DNA of 56,716 bases, from positions 1-56,716 of IMG/VR virus record IMGVR_UViG_3300010403_000026, one strand, 5' to 3'. The notes beneath the pieces are model-generated. The model was not told where the DNA came from. It was given only the letters and a program-made list of their open reading frames with translations, and made no database searches. Positions 24,690 to 33,097 of this stretch are shown here, one piece after another. Source of the DNA: a virus. Every line of letters begins with the position of its first letter. Position 1 is the first letter of the stretch. The translations under genes were made by a program, and so were the position numbers.

Positions 24690-26387
24690 TTATCTGCCGG
24701 GTCCGAGGTTGACGAACGACCGACCAAGTTTCTTCCTCTCTTTTTCCTTCTTCTCCCGCACGGCTTTGACGGCGTAGCTCTCCCGTTTCTTGGCCGGAGG
24801 GGGTTTGACGTACGCGCAGCCGTGCATGGCGGCGTACCGCAGGGTGTCCGGGCCGTCGCAGTTGAGCTGTGCAGGCTCATCCGTCAGGACGTTTTTAATC
24901 ATCTTGTTGTGGTAGCGCTCCATCTGGTGGGCGAGTTTGTTCGTCCTCGAAAGAGCGAAGAGGACGGTCGGTCGCCCGTCTGGCGCTATGTGGAGCCACG
25001 AACGGACAGCTTCGACCCCTGCCTTGATGTCGTCCGCCCCCCAGTGGAACCCGTGCCCGGTCTCCAGTGAGAAGACGTTGTTCTTCTGAAGTTCCTGCGA
25101 GTATTGAAAGCCAACCGTTTTCCCCGACCCCATTTCGGTCTGCTTTGCCATGTGGGAGTCGATCAGGAACGCCTGAAAGTGCTGCCCGGAGCACTTCTTC
25201 GCCATCTCCTCCCCGTACTTGATCGCCGTGCAGTTCTCGATGTAGAGTTCGTCGTAGACGTACTTTTTGTTCCCCTCCTCTGGCGGAGGGACGGCAACGA
25301 AGGTCGTGACGCACAACTGCCTTCCTGGGTCCGTGATCGCGTAGCGGGTCCAGTGAGGGGGAGGCTCTGTCATCTCGACTCCATGAACCGCAAGGGTAAA
25401 TTCCGGGTAGACCCTCCGGCGCAGGTAGGCGAATTCACCAAGGATGCGGACCCGGTACTGCTCCGGGTCGGCGAACTTAAGGGCCAGCAGTTTCTTTTGA
25501 TCGGATGGAAGATAAGGATTGTCTTCGAGGAGCAGGCGGAATTCCACTACTCGCGGGTCTTTGCGCTCCCGCTCCTTCTCGGCTTGAAGGCTCAAATCAA
25601 AGAGCCGATCAGTCCCCGCTTGAGGGGTTGCGGACCAGATGAACTTTCCCTGACGGTCCACGAGTCGTGAGGCCATTTCCGGATACCACTCCGGGTCTTC
25701 GATTTCCTCGTCGAAAAAAGCCAGGTCAATGTCGCTCCCCTGTGGGGGTTTCCCCAGCGAGGAGTAGAAGTTGATCTCCCACCCGGTCGAGAGGACGACC
25801 AGTTGCGGCTGACTGGCCTTCTTGTTCTCCCACGCGATGTCCTTGACGTACCTTCTGGGGATCAGTGGAGGCGCTGGTCGGGACTCGTGCTTTCTTGTCG
25901 CGTCCTCCTCGGTCCACGGGCGGAAGGCCCGCCATCTTCCGGTCGTCTTGTCACGGACGATCCGGAACGCATTGGGTTTGAAGAGCTTTCGGAACATCAC
26001 GTCCGCGACGTGTTTGCCATCCTTGCCGACTGCGAAACAGCGCCCGTCCAGTTCCGGGTACTTGTGGTTAGGGTCTTGCCCGGTCAGCGCGCGGGCGACC
26101 TCGACGGAGGTGAGGAGTGTTTTGCCAGCCCGGTTCGATCCACGAGCGAGACGTTCCGGGGCAGTGGATTTGTGGAACTCGTCCGCGCTGACGATTTTGT
26201 CGTTCAGCCAGATCGCGGGAAGTGGTTCATACAGCTTCAGGGCCTCGATCTGCCTCCTCGCCAGTTCGTGGGCCAGGTGTCTCAGGTCTTCGCTCACTGC
26301 CTGGAGGAACTTCAGGTCCGGTTCCTGTCCCCGGTCCAGCGCTTCCTCCTGAAGCTCCTCCGGGGTTACTGGTACGTCCCGCGCCAT
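24690..26387 (-). CDS. Terminase large subunit (TerL)
   Basis: A 565-aa DNA-packaging motor. The ATPase part has Walker A GSNRAGKT (about residues 83-90), Walker B LAFFDEE (about 220) and a coupling motif SATPQAG (about 253). The nuclease part carries AITDPGRQ (about 350) and conserved acidic residues towards the C-terminus (FLIDSHMAKQTEMGS; AVRSWLHIAPDGRP). It cuts concatemers and pumps DNA into the head through the portal. The GGAGG site before the ATG supports the start at 26387, inside the 3' end of the preceding gene. Confidence 0.95.
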   Translation of the reverse strand: MARDVPVTPEELQEEALDRGQEPDLKFLQAVSEDLRHLAHELARRQIEALKLYEPLPAIWLNDKIVSADEFHKSTAPERLARGSNRAGKTLLTSVEVARALTGQDPNHKYPELDGRCFAVGKDGKHVADVMFRKLFKPNAFRIVRDKTTGRWRAFRPWTEEDATRKHESRPAPPLIPRRYVKDIAWENKKASQPQLVVLSTGWEINFYSSLGKPPQGSDIDLAFFDEEIEDPEWYPEMASRLVDRQGKFIWSATPQAGTDRLFDLSLQAEKERERKDPRVVEFRLLLEDNPYLPSDQKKLLALKFADPEQYRVRILGEFAYLRRRVYPEFTLAVHGVEMTEPPPHWTRYAITDPGRQLCVTTFVAVPPPEEGNKKYVYDELYIENCTAIKYGEEMAKKCSGQHFQAFLIDSHMAKQTEMGSGKTVGFQYSQELQKNNVFSLETGHGFHWGADDIKAGVEAVRSWLHIAPDGRPTVLFALSRTNKLAHQMERYHNKMIKNVLTDEPAQLNCDGPDTLRYAAMHGCAYVKPPPAKKRESYAVKAVREKKEKERKKLGRSFVNLGPGR

Positions 26388-26682
26388 GAATGATTCCCTC
26401 CAGGGACTTCATGAGGTCATCGTCGGACAGTTCATCATAGTTCCCGGCCCCCGTCTTCTTGCTCTTCGTCGAGGAGACGATCAGGCGCATCACGTTGTCG
26501 AGCATCTTCCCTTTCTGGAAAGACGTTTTGGAACTCTTGTAGACCTTCAGGTACTCGTCAACGAACTTGTCGATCCCGCCGAATTTCTCGACGAACTTGC
26601 CGATGAGAATATCGGTGTTGGGGAGAACGGATTTGTTCTCGAAGACGGTCTTCAGCGCGGAAGCGAGTTTGTTTCTGGCCAT
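26227..26682 (-). CDS. Putative terminase small subunit, overlapping TerL
   Basis: About 151 aa from the ATG at 26682. Residues 1-100 are helical and charged (MARNKLASALKTVFENKSVL; KFGGIDKFVDEYLKVYK), as in DNA-recognition subunits. From residue about 100 the frame runs 160 nt into the terminase large gene and codes a Gly/Pro-rich tail (NPGGASGGSAGPGTGTGPEV), a product of overprinting on the TerL start. Position before TerL supports the name, but no helix-turn-helix can be pointed out. Confidence 0.58.
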   Translation of the reverse strand: MARNKLASALKTVFENKSVLPNTDILIGKFVEKFGGIDKFVDEYLKVYKSSKTSFQKGKMLDNVMRLIVSSTKSKKTGAGNYDELSDDDLMKSLEGIIHGAGRTSNPGGASGGSAGPGTGTGPEVPPGSERRPETPGPRTGEEADRGPEAV

Positions 26683-26752
26683 AAAAAGGCGGGGCGGGAC
26701 TGACCAAGCTGACCCGTCGCCCAAGCGGGCAACCCAGCCAGCCCGCACCCAT

Positions 26753-27634
26753 CTACTTCCTTGCTTTGCGTCCCGTCAGGGCCTTGGGCTTGCCGTTGGC
26801 AATTGCCTTGGGAGGCTCCCATTGGGGATCGAACTTGCCGCCGATCTGCTCCATCGGGGTCTTGTCCACTTCCTGCTTTCTCAGCAGGGGCGCGCGGAGG
26901 GTTTCCGCCACCGATTCCTCGGTCTGGAGATGAGGTTTGCCGACGCATTTGAGCTTCCAGTGTCCAGCCCAGCAGTCCCACGCGCAATACTGCTTGACCC
27001 CCACGAGAGCCAGATTCCGCGTCAGCACCACGTCCTCCGTCGAGGCTTTCTCGGCCATCTTCTCGTCCTTCCACTCGTACTCGAAGTAGGGATGGTCGAG
27101 ATGGTCGAAGGCCCGCATGTCGAAAAGAATCAGCCCGGTCGGGAGAGCGGCCACCTGCTCGATTCCGGTCCGGGTCGCGCACTCCGAGCGCGTGAACTGT
27201 TCAAGGACTCTTCCAACCTCGGAATCGTCCGGGCAATCGGACTGCATGTTTTGCCAACGAAAGACGTAGATGTTCTCGTGAGGAGGAGGACCGCAGTACG
27301 GGGCCGCGACGGCGCACGGCCCTTCATGCTTGACGGCGAAGTCGAAAGCCGTCTTCCAGAACTGCTTGGCGCTGGGGTCTTTCCCGAAGTACAGGTCAGG
27401 GGCCATGTCGGAGTCGATCATGAACAGGTAGTCGGAATTGGTCTTCCTAGCATTCTCGACTGCTTTGTTCCGCGTCATCGTGATCGGTGTGTCATCCAGG
27501 ATGATCCGGGCGATGTTCCCGATCCTATCGTCGCGCTTCATGTCGAGGACGGTGGAGACCAGCCAGTCGGCGACCGTTGAGTTCTCCTCTTTCTTGTAGG
27601 GGAACCGCGCGATGGCGATGTTGAACTTGGGCAT
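26753..27634 (-). CDS. Glycosyltransferase, GT-A fold
   Basis: A 293-aa protein. Residues 40-80 include ITMTRNKAVENARKTNSDYL, then FMIDSDMAPD, whose DSD is the metal-binding DxD motif after an asparagine-arginine entry typical of family 2-like enzymes. Further on ALPTGLILFDMRAF and a STEDVVLTRNLALVG part (ED as the catalytic base region) match the family. It would transfer a sugar to a glycan or protein. It sits between terminase and capsid genes with the FkbM methyltransferase, so virion decoration is a plausible role. Confidence 0.8.
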   Translation of the reverse strand: MPKFNIAIARFPYKKEENSTVADWLVSTVLDMKRDDRIGNIARIILDDTPITMTRNKAVENARKTNSDYLFMIDSDMAPDLYFGKDPSAKQFWKTAFDFAVKHEGPCAVAAPYCGPPPHENIYVFRWQNMQSDCPDDSEVGRVLEQFTRSECATRTGIEQVAALPTGLILFDMRAFDHLDHPYFEYEWKDEKMAEKASTEDVVLTRNLALVGVKQYCAWDCWAGHWKLKCVGKPHLQTEESVAETLRAPLLRKQEVDKTPMEQIGGKFDPQWEPPKAIANGKPKALTGRKARK

Positions 27635-28357
27635 CTAGTCGGACTCCTTGCGAAAAGCCCAAAAGTTGCTGATGATGGTCGGGGCCTCCTCGTTGGGCAC
27701 GACGGCGACCTCGAAGCCGGACTTCTCAAGCTTCCGGCAGAACGCTTCCGAGTTCCATTCCCACGGAACCAGTTTACGGATAAAGGCGGTGTGGAGTTCA
27801 CCGCAGATCACCCGGCACTTCCTCAACTGTTTGGGAGAAGCCGTCATGACGGCCGCGTACTCCGACCCCTCGCAGTCCAGTTTCAACAGGCGAACTTCTT
27901 TGTGCCTTGAGAGTATCTGGTCCAGTCCCTTGCTGGGGATCGGCTGTCCGGAGGTGTGGAGCGTGATCCCCATCGCGGTCAACCCGTTGCTGACCCGTGC
28001 GATCTTGAGGTTTTCCTTCCGGTCTGAGCGTCCCACCGCATGGGGGTAAAGCTCGACCTTCCGGTGCTTGAGGTTCTTTTCCAATAGCTCGAAGTTGTCC
28101 GGGTCTGGTTCGTAGCACTCGACCCGGCGCGCCCCGCGCGCCAGACAGGCCATCGTGAAGAACCCGATATTGGCCCCGATGTCGATGACGAGGTCGGTCT
28201 TCAGGAATCGGTCGGGGAGCCGGTATTCGTTTTCGCAGACGACGTGATCGTAAACGACCCCATCCTGGGAGTAGAGGCGGGCGTAATAGGCTGCGCCTTG
28301 GAGGTCGCGCAGTTCCGCGCCGGCATGGCAGAGAGTGACTTGGGGCGATGGAAGCAT
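27635..28357 (-). CDS. FkbM-family methyltransferase
   Basis: A 240-aa class I SAM-dependent methyltransferase. FkbM-type motifs are clear: VIDIGANIGFFTM (SAM-binding loop, residues about 57-69), RVECYEPDPDNFELLEKNL, then LLKLDCEGSEYAAVM and FEVAVVPNEE. Members methylate O-groups on sugars or lipids. The next gene is a glycosyltransferase, and the start codon of that gene follows this stop directly, so a pair that makes and caps a glycan is likely. Confidence 0.88.
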   Translation of the reverse strand: MLPSPQVTLCHAGAELRDLQGAAYYARLYSQDGVVYDHVVCENEYRLPDRFLKTDLVIDIGANIGFFTMACLARGARRVECYEPDPDNFELLEKNLKHRKVELYPHAVGRSDRKENLKIARVSNGLTAMGITLHTSGQPIPSKGLDQILSRHKEVRLLKLDCEGSEYAAVMTASPKQLRKCRVICGELHTAFIRKLVPWEWNSEAFCRKLEKSGFEVAVVPNEEAPTIISNFWAFRKESD

Positions 28358-28371
28358 AGGGCGAACTCAAA

Positions 28372-29028
28372 TCACCATGACAAAAACGTATCCACCAAAA
28401 TATCCGCGTTGGTCTCGCCGGTCGTGCGGGCGCTCAGCGCCAGACCGATCCTGTTGGCGATCATGTCGTACAGACCCGTGGTGTCGTAGGTGGTGACGCC
28501 GGAGGTAGCGGCGGTCAGGGACGTGTCACGGACCCCCACTCGTCCGGCCGTGGTCGCCCCGGAGGTGACGGCGGTCTGCGCCACGAGATGGGCGTTGAGG
28601 GCGATGCTGTTGGTGATGTCGCCCGCCATACTGGTCCGCATGATTGCCGGACCCTGCACGACGACGTAGAACAGGTCGCCGTTCCGCACCCCTGCGGGCG
28701 GAAGATACTCGTCAATCGGGAACCCACGGGTGGCGGCGGTGGCCACCAAACCGGAAGCGTACTGAGTCACCTTGCCAGCGGTGACTCCCAGGAGTGCGCA
28801 ATACTTCCCGAACAGGGTCGTGCCGGAGAGGTTCCGGACGATCCGACACTTCACCGGACGGCCGGTTCGTGTCGCGGCCACGCCAGCGGCGGAACGGGGG
28901 TCTTGGTCCTCGAAGATGTATTCCTTGCCTTCGAGGTTGATCCCGCCGAGGTTGTTCAAGTCAATCGTGCCATCGGTGTCGTGGTAGGTGGTCCCACGAG
29001 CGAAGGGTGCTTCTTCTTGTTTGGCCAT
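28372..29028 (-). CDS. Head protein, possibly decoration
   Basis: A 218-aa protein downstream of the major capsid gene. It is rich in Ala, Gly and Thr, with beta-pattern segments (VKCRIVRNLSGTTLFGKYCA, DLFYVVVQGPAIMRTSM). Position and composition resemble small head decoration or stabilising proteins. No signature motif is visible, so this is inferred. Confidence 0.65.
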   Translation of the reverse strand: MAKQEEAPFARGTTYHDTDGTIDLNNLGGINLEGKEYIFEDQDPRSAAGVAATRTGRPVKCRIVRNLSGTTLFGKYCALLGVTAGKVTQYASGLVATAATRGFPIDEYLPPAGVRNGDLFYVVVQGPAIMRTSMAGDITNSIALNAHLVAQTAVTSGATTAGRVGVRDTSLTAATSGVTTYDTTGLYDMIANRIGLALSARTTGETNADILVDTFLSW

Positions 29029-29070
29029 CTAACGCAACTCCACGGGGCGATACTGGAAATCAAGTAAGAA

Positions 29071-30231
29071 TCACGCGCCGTCTCCGCCGATGTTTCGACC
29101 GACGAAGAAGTTGCGAGGGCTGGAGAACATCATGTTGCCGTAGAAGTCCACGGCGAACCGCCACGACTGACCGGCGATGTCGAAGTCCGGACCTTCGGGG
29201 ACGAACAGTTGTCCTTGGAGGCTGCGCAGCTCCATCTGGTTTGTGTTGAACCCGTAGACGGTGTTGGACGGGACGCCGTACTCGTAGGTGACTTCGCAGC
29301 CGTCGAAGTTGATGACATCCGTGAAGCCCAGTGACTTCAGGGAGTTCGGCTTGGCGTCCTGAACGACGATCCGTTCCTCGGTCTGGAGCAAGGCGAGGAA
29401 CTGCCGGTAATACTCGTCCGAGGTCAGCACCATGTCGATCTGACCCTTCTTGGACTTGTTCTTTCCGGCCTTGATGAGACCGTAGCGGATGATCTCCATC
29501 CCACGGGCCGCGAAGGTCGCGGTGGCGGATGCCCATCCACCGGACGCCGCCGCCAAGGTGGAGGTAATGTCCATGATGAGCGGTGAGTAGAAGTCGTATT
29601 CGGCGGACCCGGAACCCGAAGGCCACGGCCCTGCGGAACCCAAGGCGGGAGACCACGTTCCACCGTAGTCACCAAGCCCCGTCGTGATACCCGCGTAGGT
29701 ATCCGAGGGGGCGTAGAGTGGCGTGCCGATGATTTCGCCTGCGGCCGAGATGCCGGTCCCCAGCGCGGAGGTGGCGCGTCCGAGGAAGCTCTCGATGCCG
29801 TGGATGCGCTTGTCGTTGCCGGAGGCGTTGCCGTCAACGTAGAACTCGTCGCCGAAGTTGTCCTCGATGTCGTCCATCATCATCTCGGTCAGGGACGTGA
29901 ACCGATTGACGATGGCCTCCGTCGAGGCGTTCATCAGCTTTTCTTTCTTGGTCACGGAGTCCGGGATCGCGTAACCGCGCCAGTCGAGGTTGGCTTTCTT
30001 GTGGCGGTTGACGCGCGCGAAGGTCAGGGTGTCGGCGTCGGCCATTCCCTGTAAAGCTGCGCGACGGAAGCGGACGCGCCATTCGACTTGATCGCCGGAC
30101 CAGTTATAGGAAACCCGGCCTTTGGATTGGAGTTTGGCGAGAATCTTGCGATTCCGCATGACCTCTTCTTCCACCTCCCGGATGTACTTTCGGATGGTGG
30201 TGTTGAGAATCCCTTGCCATTCAGCAGGCAT
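29071..30231 (-). CDS. Major capsid protein
   Basis: 386 aa. N-terminal long helix (MPAEWQGILNTTIRKYIREV), then the beta-rich core (AIPDSVTKKEKLMNASTEAI), a surface insertion rich in Gly/Ser (about 160-215), and the C-terminal segment with NFDGCEVTYEYGVPSNTVYG and AVDFYGNMMFSSPRNF, in keeping with HK97-type phage major capsid proteins. It follows the scaffold-like gene and two small genes, the usual order. It forms the head shell. Confidence 0.88.
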   Translation of the reverse strand: MPAEWQGILNTTIRKYIREVEEEVMRNRKILAKLQSKGRVSYNWSGDQVEWRVRFRRAALQGMADADTLTFARVNRHKKANLDWRGYAIPDSVTKKEKLMNASTEAIVNRFTSLTEMMMDDIEDNFGDEFYVDGNASGNDKRIHGIESFLGRATSALGTGISAAGEIIGTPLYAPSDTYAGITTGLGDYGGTWSPALGSAGPWPSGSGSAEYDFYSPLIMDITSTLAAASGGWASATATFAARGMEIIRYGLIKAGKNKSKKGQIDMVLTSDEYYRQFLALLQTEERIVVQDAKPNSLKSLGFTDVINFDGCEVTYEYGVPSNTVYGFNTNQMELRSLQGQLFVPEGPDFDIAGQSWRFAVDFYGNMMFSSPRNFFVGRNIGGDGA

Positions 30232-30277
30232 GGATGCCCCTTAAAAGCCGCCGCTTGGCACGTAACGGTGGCGGTTT

Positions 30278-30508
30278 TCAAGTTTTCCTTGAGCGAATCT
30301 TCTTTGCCTGAGCGATGGTGGTATTCATCGCCTCGACAAATGCGACAGCCTCTTGGGGCGTTAAGAGGAGATCGGGCACCGGCTTTCCAAACAGCACGAT
30401 GATGCTGCCATCTTGCGTTAAACCAAAACGGAATTCAAGCCTTTCTGGTGAAATGGGCGTTTTTTCCAAAATCTTGAACTCCATCTGGCGCGTGAGGTAG
30501 TACCTCAT
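30278..30508 (-). CDS. Small head-region protein
   Basis: 76 aa, MRYYLTRQMEFKILEKTPI at the start; the rest is helix and strand (FGLTQDGSIIVLFGKPVPDL). The start at 30508 is chosen because the open frame further upstream lies in the 64-aa gene. It lies between the scaffold-like and capsid genes. Role unknown. Confidence 0.6.
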   Translation of the reverse strand: MRYYLTRQMEFKILEKTPISPERLEFRFGLTQDGSIIVLFGKPVPDLLLTPQEAVAFVEAMNTTIAQAKKIRSRKT

Positions 30509-30533
30509 TCTGATCTTCGCCTGTTCGATTTCG

Positions 30534-30728
30534 TCACCCTTCGATGGGCGCGAACAGGAGCCGGAACAGCCCGTCCGTGAGGACCACCGGGGTCTGGTGA
30601 TCGACGTAAACAATCCAGTCGCCCACTTGAGCGCCTTTCGGAGCATCGGGAGCGTCCTTGACCCGGCAGGCCCGCACGACCTGGTTGCTTCTCATGAAGC
30701 GCGGCATGTCATTGTAGTCCACGATCAC
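30534..30728 (-). CDS. Small head-region protein
   Basis: 64 aa starting MIVDYNDMPRFMRSNQVVRA, overlapping the scaffold gene stop. Two short strand pairs (GDWIVYVDHQTPVVLT) are visible. Function unknown; a possible capsid accessory protein. Confidence 0.6.
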   Translation of the reverse strand: MIVDYNDMPRFMRSNQVVRACRVKDAPDAPKGAQVGDWIVYVDHQTPVVLTDGLFRLLFAPIEG

Positions 30729-31768
30729 CTCGTCTTGAACACGTCGTCATTGATGCCGTTTTCCTTCGCGGCCGTCATCAGGCGCTCCTTGAGGGAAGTC
30801 CCCTTCGGGAATTCACCCACGGCGGCTTGCCTCTGAGCGTTGTTCCCCAGACCGGCGATCCGGTTGACCCCCGGTTTCGTCGTTGTGGTTTGCTGGGTGG
30901 TCGCTCCCTGAGCGCCTTTCTCCTGCTCGTACCGTGCGCGCCACAAATCCCCCTCCGTGCAGCGCTCCGCGTACTCCTGCTGGGCCGCGATGTCGCGGAT
31001 TCCCAGTTGTTCGGCCTTTTGAACGTAGGAGGCGAAGATACGACCCGTGGGGGAGAATACCCGCTCACCTTTATGGTCGGTTTTGATGGCCCCGTTGGCG
31101 TCTTTCTCGAAGAGCCACGATGAATTCTGCTGCACGTAGCTCTGCGCAGCCTGCGCGGCCTGGAAACCACCCAGTTTCTTGTCCAGAAGCTCCTCAAGGA
31201 TCGGAACCAGGCTGTTTTTAAGCCCCGGTTCGAGCATTTTCAGGGGGTCTTGGGTGAACTGGTTGATCTTGTCCCTCTGAAACTCCCGATAGGCAGCGAG
31301 TTTCTGAGGAATCGTCGGGTCAAACCCCGGTTTTGCCAGTCCGGTCTGAGGATCAATGGCTTTTTCCCACGAAGGATCGAATGGTGGAGGGGTCCACCAC
31401 GAGGATTGGGCCTTCTGGGACTCCTCTTTGGCCCGTTTCTCTTTATCGGCGAGCCATTGGTCGAATTCCGAGGCGTGAGGGGCGTAGCGGTCCGCCAGTT
31501 GAGCCTTCTGGGCGTACTGAGCGGTCTGTCGCGCCACGTCCACGAGCTGACGGAGGGCGGTCTCATCGTTCTCCCACGTCTTTTCCAAATCCGGCTGGCC
31601 GAATTCCTTGGCGAGAAAAGACCGCGCCGAGAAGGGGGTCGGCTGAGGCGCTGGAGCGCTCGCCGTTTGCGCCGCCATCTCGGACGCGCTCTGCGGTTGA
31701 GGACTTGGTGCTGGTGTTTGTTGTGCCGGAGTGGTGGTCTGTTGGCCGTTCTGAATTTCATCGGGCAT
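30725..31768 (-). CDS. Scaffold-like protein before the capsid gene
   Basis: 347 aa. The first 45 residues are Gln/Thr/Pro/Ala-rich; most of the rest is helical and charged (ETALRQLVDVARQTAQYAQK). The last residues are basic and mixed (SLKERLMTAAKENGINDDVF), as in scaffolding proteins whose C-terminal end binds the capsid protein. A scaffold would guide assembly and leave before packaging. Position is the main support. Confidence 0.72.
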   Translation of the reverse strand: MPDEIQNGQQTTTPAQQTPAPSPQPQSASEMAAQTASAPAPQPTPFSARSFLAKEFGQPDLEKTWENDETALRQLVDVARQTAQYAQKAQLADRYAPHASEFDQWLADKEKRAKEESQKAQSSWWTPPPFDPSWEKAIDPQTGLAKPGFDPTIPQKLAAYREFQRDKINQFTQDPLKMLEPGLKNSLVPILEELLDKKLGGFQAAQAAQSYVQQNSSWLFEKDANGAIKTDHKGERVFSPTGRIFASYVQKAEQLGIRDIAAQQEYAERCTEGDLWRARYEQEKGAQGATTQQTTTTKPGVNRIAGLGNNAQRQAAVGEFPKGTSLKERLMTAAKENGINDDVFKTR

Positions 31769-31822
31769 GTTGGTCTCCTTTGCTCTCCATCATGGGGAAC
31801 TCACGAGAAAAAGGCAATGCAA

Positions 31823-32098
31823 TTACTCGCTACGGCCCTCATCGCACTCCGTGATCGTCAGCCCCCAGTTGTCCATGCACTTCCGACAAGCGGGTCTTCC
31901 ACCACCGACTTTGAGGCAGAACTGGCAGAGCGACTTCCTCAATCCAAGGAGGCCGATCTCACGATTGCACGTTCCCCTCAGCCACTCGGAAAGTTCAAGA
32001 CCCTTGGAGCGCGCGGCTTCCACCCACGCCAGTTTCTCGACGTGGGTGATCCGGATTTCCAAGCGCTTGTCTTTCTGTCCGAGGATGACCTGTTCCAT
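31823..32098 (-). CDS. Ribbon-helix-helix protein with zinc knuckle
   Basis: 91 aa. An RHH-type DNA-binding core of the MobC/Arc kind (RLEIRITHVEKLAWVEAARS, KGLELSEWLRGT) is followed by LCQFCLKVGGGRPACRKC, two CxxC pairs that may bind zinc. The regulator at 33547-33966 has the same design, including LCQSC and CDAC. The pair is probably paralogous. It may bind the operators near 33976-34050 or act elsewhere. Confidence 0.75.
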   Translation of the reverse strand: MEQVILGQKDKRLEIRITHVEKLAWVEAARSKGLELSEWLRGTCNREIGLLGLRKSLCQFCLKVGGGRPACRKCMDNWGLTITECDEGRSE

Positions 32099-32107
32099 GC
32101 TTTCGTC

Positions 32108-32299
32108 CTAGAGCCGGATGTGGATGTTGGTCAGGCGGTTTGGTCCATTGATGGGGATGTTGAGATCGATGCCATCGAAATGGTCGTCGTAGATGAAGAG
32201 TTCCCGGTGCCAGTTTGAGGAAGGGATGCCGAAGATGGTGATGATCTGAACGTGGATGGCAGGGACTTCACGTTCCTCAAGGCGCTCAAGAGACAGCAT
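32108..32299 (-). CDS. Small protein with planctomycete LERLE-REVPA start
   Basis: 63 aa starting MLSLERLEEREVPAIHVQII. The start repeats a motif common at the N-terminus of planctomycete (Gemmata-type) exported proteins, where LExLExRxVPA precedes the mature part. Its presence in a phage gene links the phage to that host lineage and hints that the product is sorted by the host. The rest is beta-rich (SNWHRELFIYDDHFDG). A GGAG site precedes the ATG, and it overlaps the previous gene by 14 nt. Confidence 0.65.
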   Translation of the reverse strand: MLSLERLEEREVPAIHVQIITIFGIPSSNWHRELFIYDDHFDGIDLNIPINGPNRLTNIHIRL

Positions 32300-32735
32300 G
32301 CTTCTCTCCGTGTTGACAGACTTCGCCCATCCGCTCCGGGGCGATCAGAGAATGGCAACCATTGCAGTGCCACTTGTTGCCGATGACCGTTCCTCCCTGC
32401 CCGTAGTGCGAGCGGTCGATGACGAGTTCGTGCAGGTCTCGAACGGCTTTCCCAAAAGCCACCTCGGATTTCGAGAGTGGCCGGTAGTTCTCCAGCAGGG
32501 CCGCGACAGCCGCTTCAAGCGAGAGCGACTCGTGGACGAAGAACTCAGCTTCGCACCAAGGAGTCGAGCGGTAGAACGAGCTTTTGTATCGTGGTCTGGC
32601 ACACAGGTTTAACGGAAGGTCTGGCGGGTCATTCGACGGAAGAGGCTCGTGAACCTGCATAAGTCCACCGCGAGCATTATCGGCTTCCCTTCTTTGGCCG
32701 TCCCACGGACCACCAACGAACAAGTAAAGTCTCAT
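32286..32735 (-). CDS. GGPxDG-type protein with C-terminal zinc site
   Basis: 149 aa, starting MRLYLFVGGPWDGQ. The GGPWDG opening occurs in small phage and actinobacterial proteins of unknown role. Near the end, residues 118-143 hold CNGCH and CQHGEKH, a possible zinc finger. The start overlaps the previous stop by 4 nt. The same opening, cut short after GGPK, forms the two micro-genes at 33062 and 33291. Function unknown. Confidence 0.65.
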   Translation of the reverse strand: MRLYLFVGGPWDGQRREADNARGGLMQVHEPLPSNDPPDLPLNLCARPRYKSSFYRSTPWCEAEFFVHESLSLEAAVAALLENYRPLSKSEVAFGKAVRDLHELVIDRSHYGQGGTVIGNKWHCNGCHSLIAPERMGEVCQHGEKHAVS

Positions 32736-32890
32736 TTTTCAACTCCGTAGTGATGGCTCACTGTTGCCCAGACTCCATTCTTCCAGCAATGCGTCCGCCT
32801 TATCTCGTTGCAATGCACCTTGCTCTCGCGTGCCGACGAGTTGAATCCGGACTTCTTTGATTGCCGTCTAGGCTTGTTTTTGCTCTTCAC
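32732..32890 (-). CDS. Small basic protein
   Basis: About 52 aa from the GTG at 32890 (VKSKNKPRRQSKKSGFNSSA), ending WATVSHHYGVEK. It is strongly basic in its first half. The start lies inside the end of the preceding gene (23 nt overlap), and the stop overlaps the next start (ATGA). Start uncertain; function unknown. Confidence 0.5.
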   Translation of the reverse strand: MKSKNKPRRQSKKSGFNSSARESKVHCNEIRRTHCWKNGVWATVSHHYGVEK

Positions 32891-33065
32891 CGTCAGCCTC
32901 CAGTTGCCCCAGTTTCTTTTTGGCCTCTTCCTCAGTGGCGCACCGGGCCTCAATTGTCGAACGATTCATAGCAATGACGTTGCCGACTCTCGAATACTGA
33001 CCGCCACCGGAAATAAGAAACCACGAACCGTCAGGCTGAGGACAAATCCGCAGGTTTTTCTTCAT
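32868..33065 (-). CDS. Small protein, unknown
   Basis: 65 aa from the ATG at 33065 (MKKNLRICPQPDGSWFLISG). Its start overlaps the stop of the 11-codon micro-gene (TGA/ATG). The C-terminal half is charged and helical (STIEARCATEEEAKKKLGQL). Function unknown. Confidence 0.6.
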   Translation of the reverse strand: MKKNLRICPQPDGSWFLISGGGQYSRVGNVIAMNRSTIEARCATEEEAKKKLGQLEADGEEQKQA

Positions 33066-33097
33066 TTGGGACCACCAACGAACAAATAAACGCTCAT
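33062..33097 (-). CDS. 11-aa micro-gene MSVYLFVGGPK
   Basis: ATG at 33097, 11 codons, TGA at 33062-33064. It overlaps the stop of the gene before it and the start of the gene after it, each by 4 nt (ATGA on both sides). The sequence MSVYLFVGGPK repeats the start of the gene at 32286-32735 (MRLYLFVGGPWDGQ). It could be a leader peptide that couples translation, or a fossil of a truncated GGPxDG gene. A micro-gene in this position is easily missed. Confidence 0.5.
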   Translation of the reverse strand: MSVYLFVGGPK

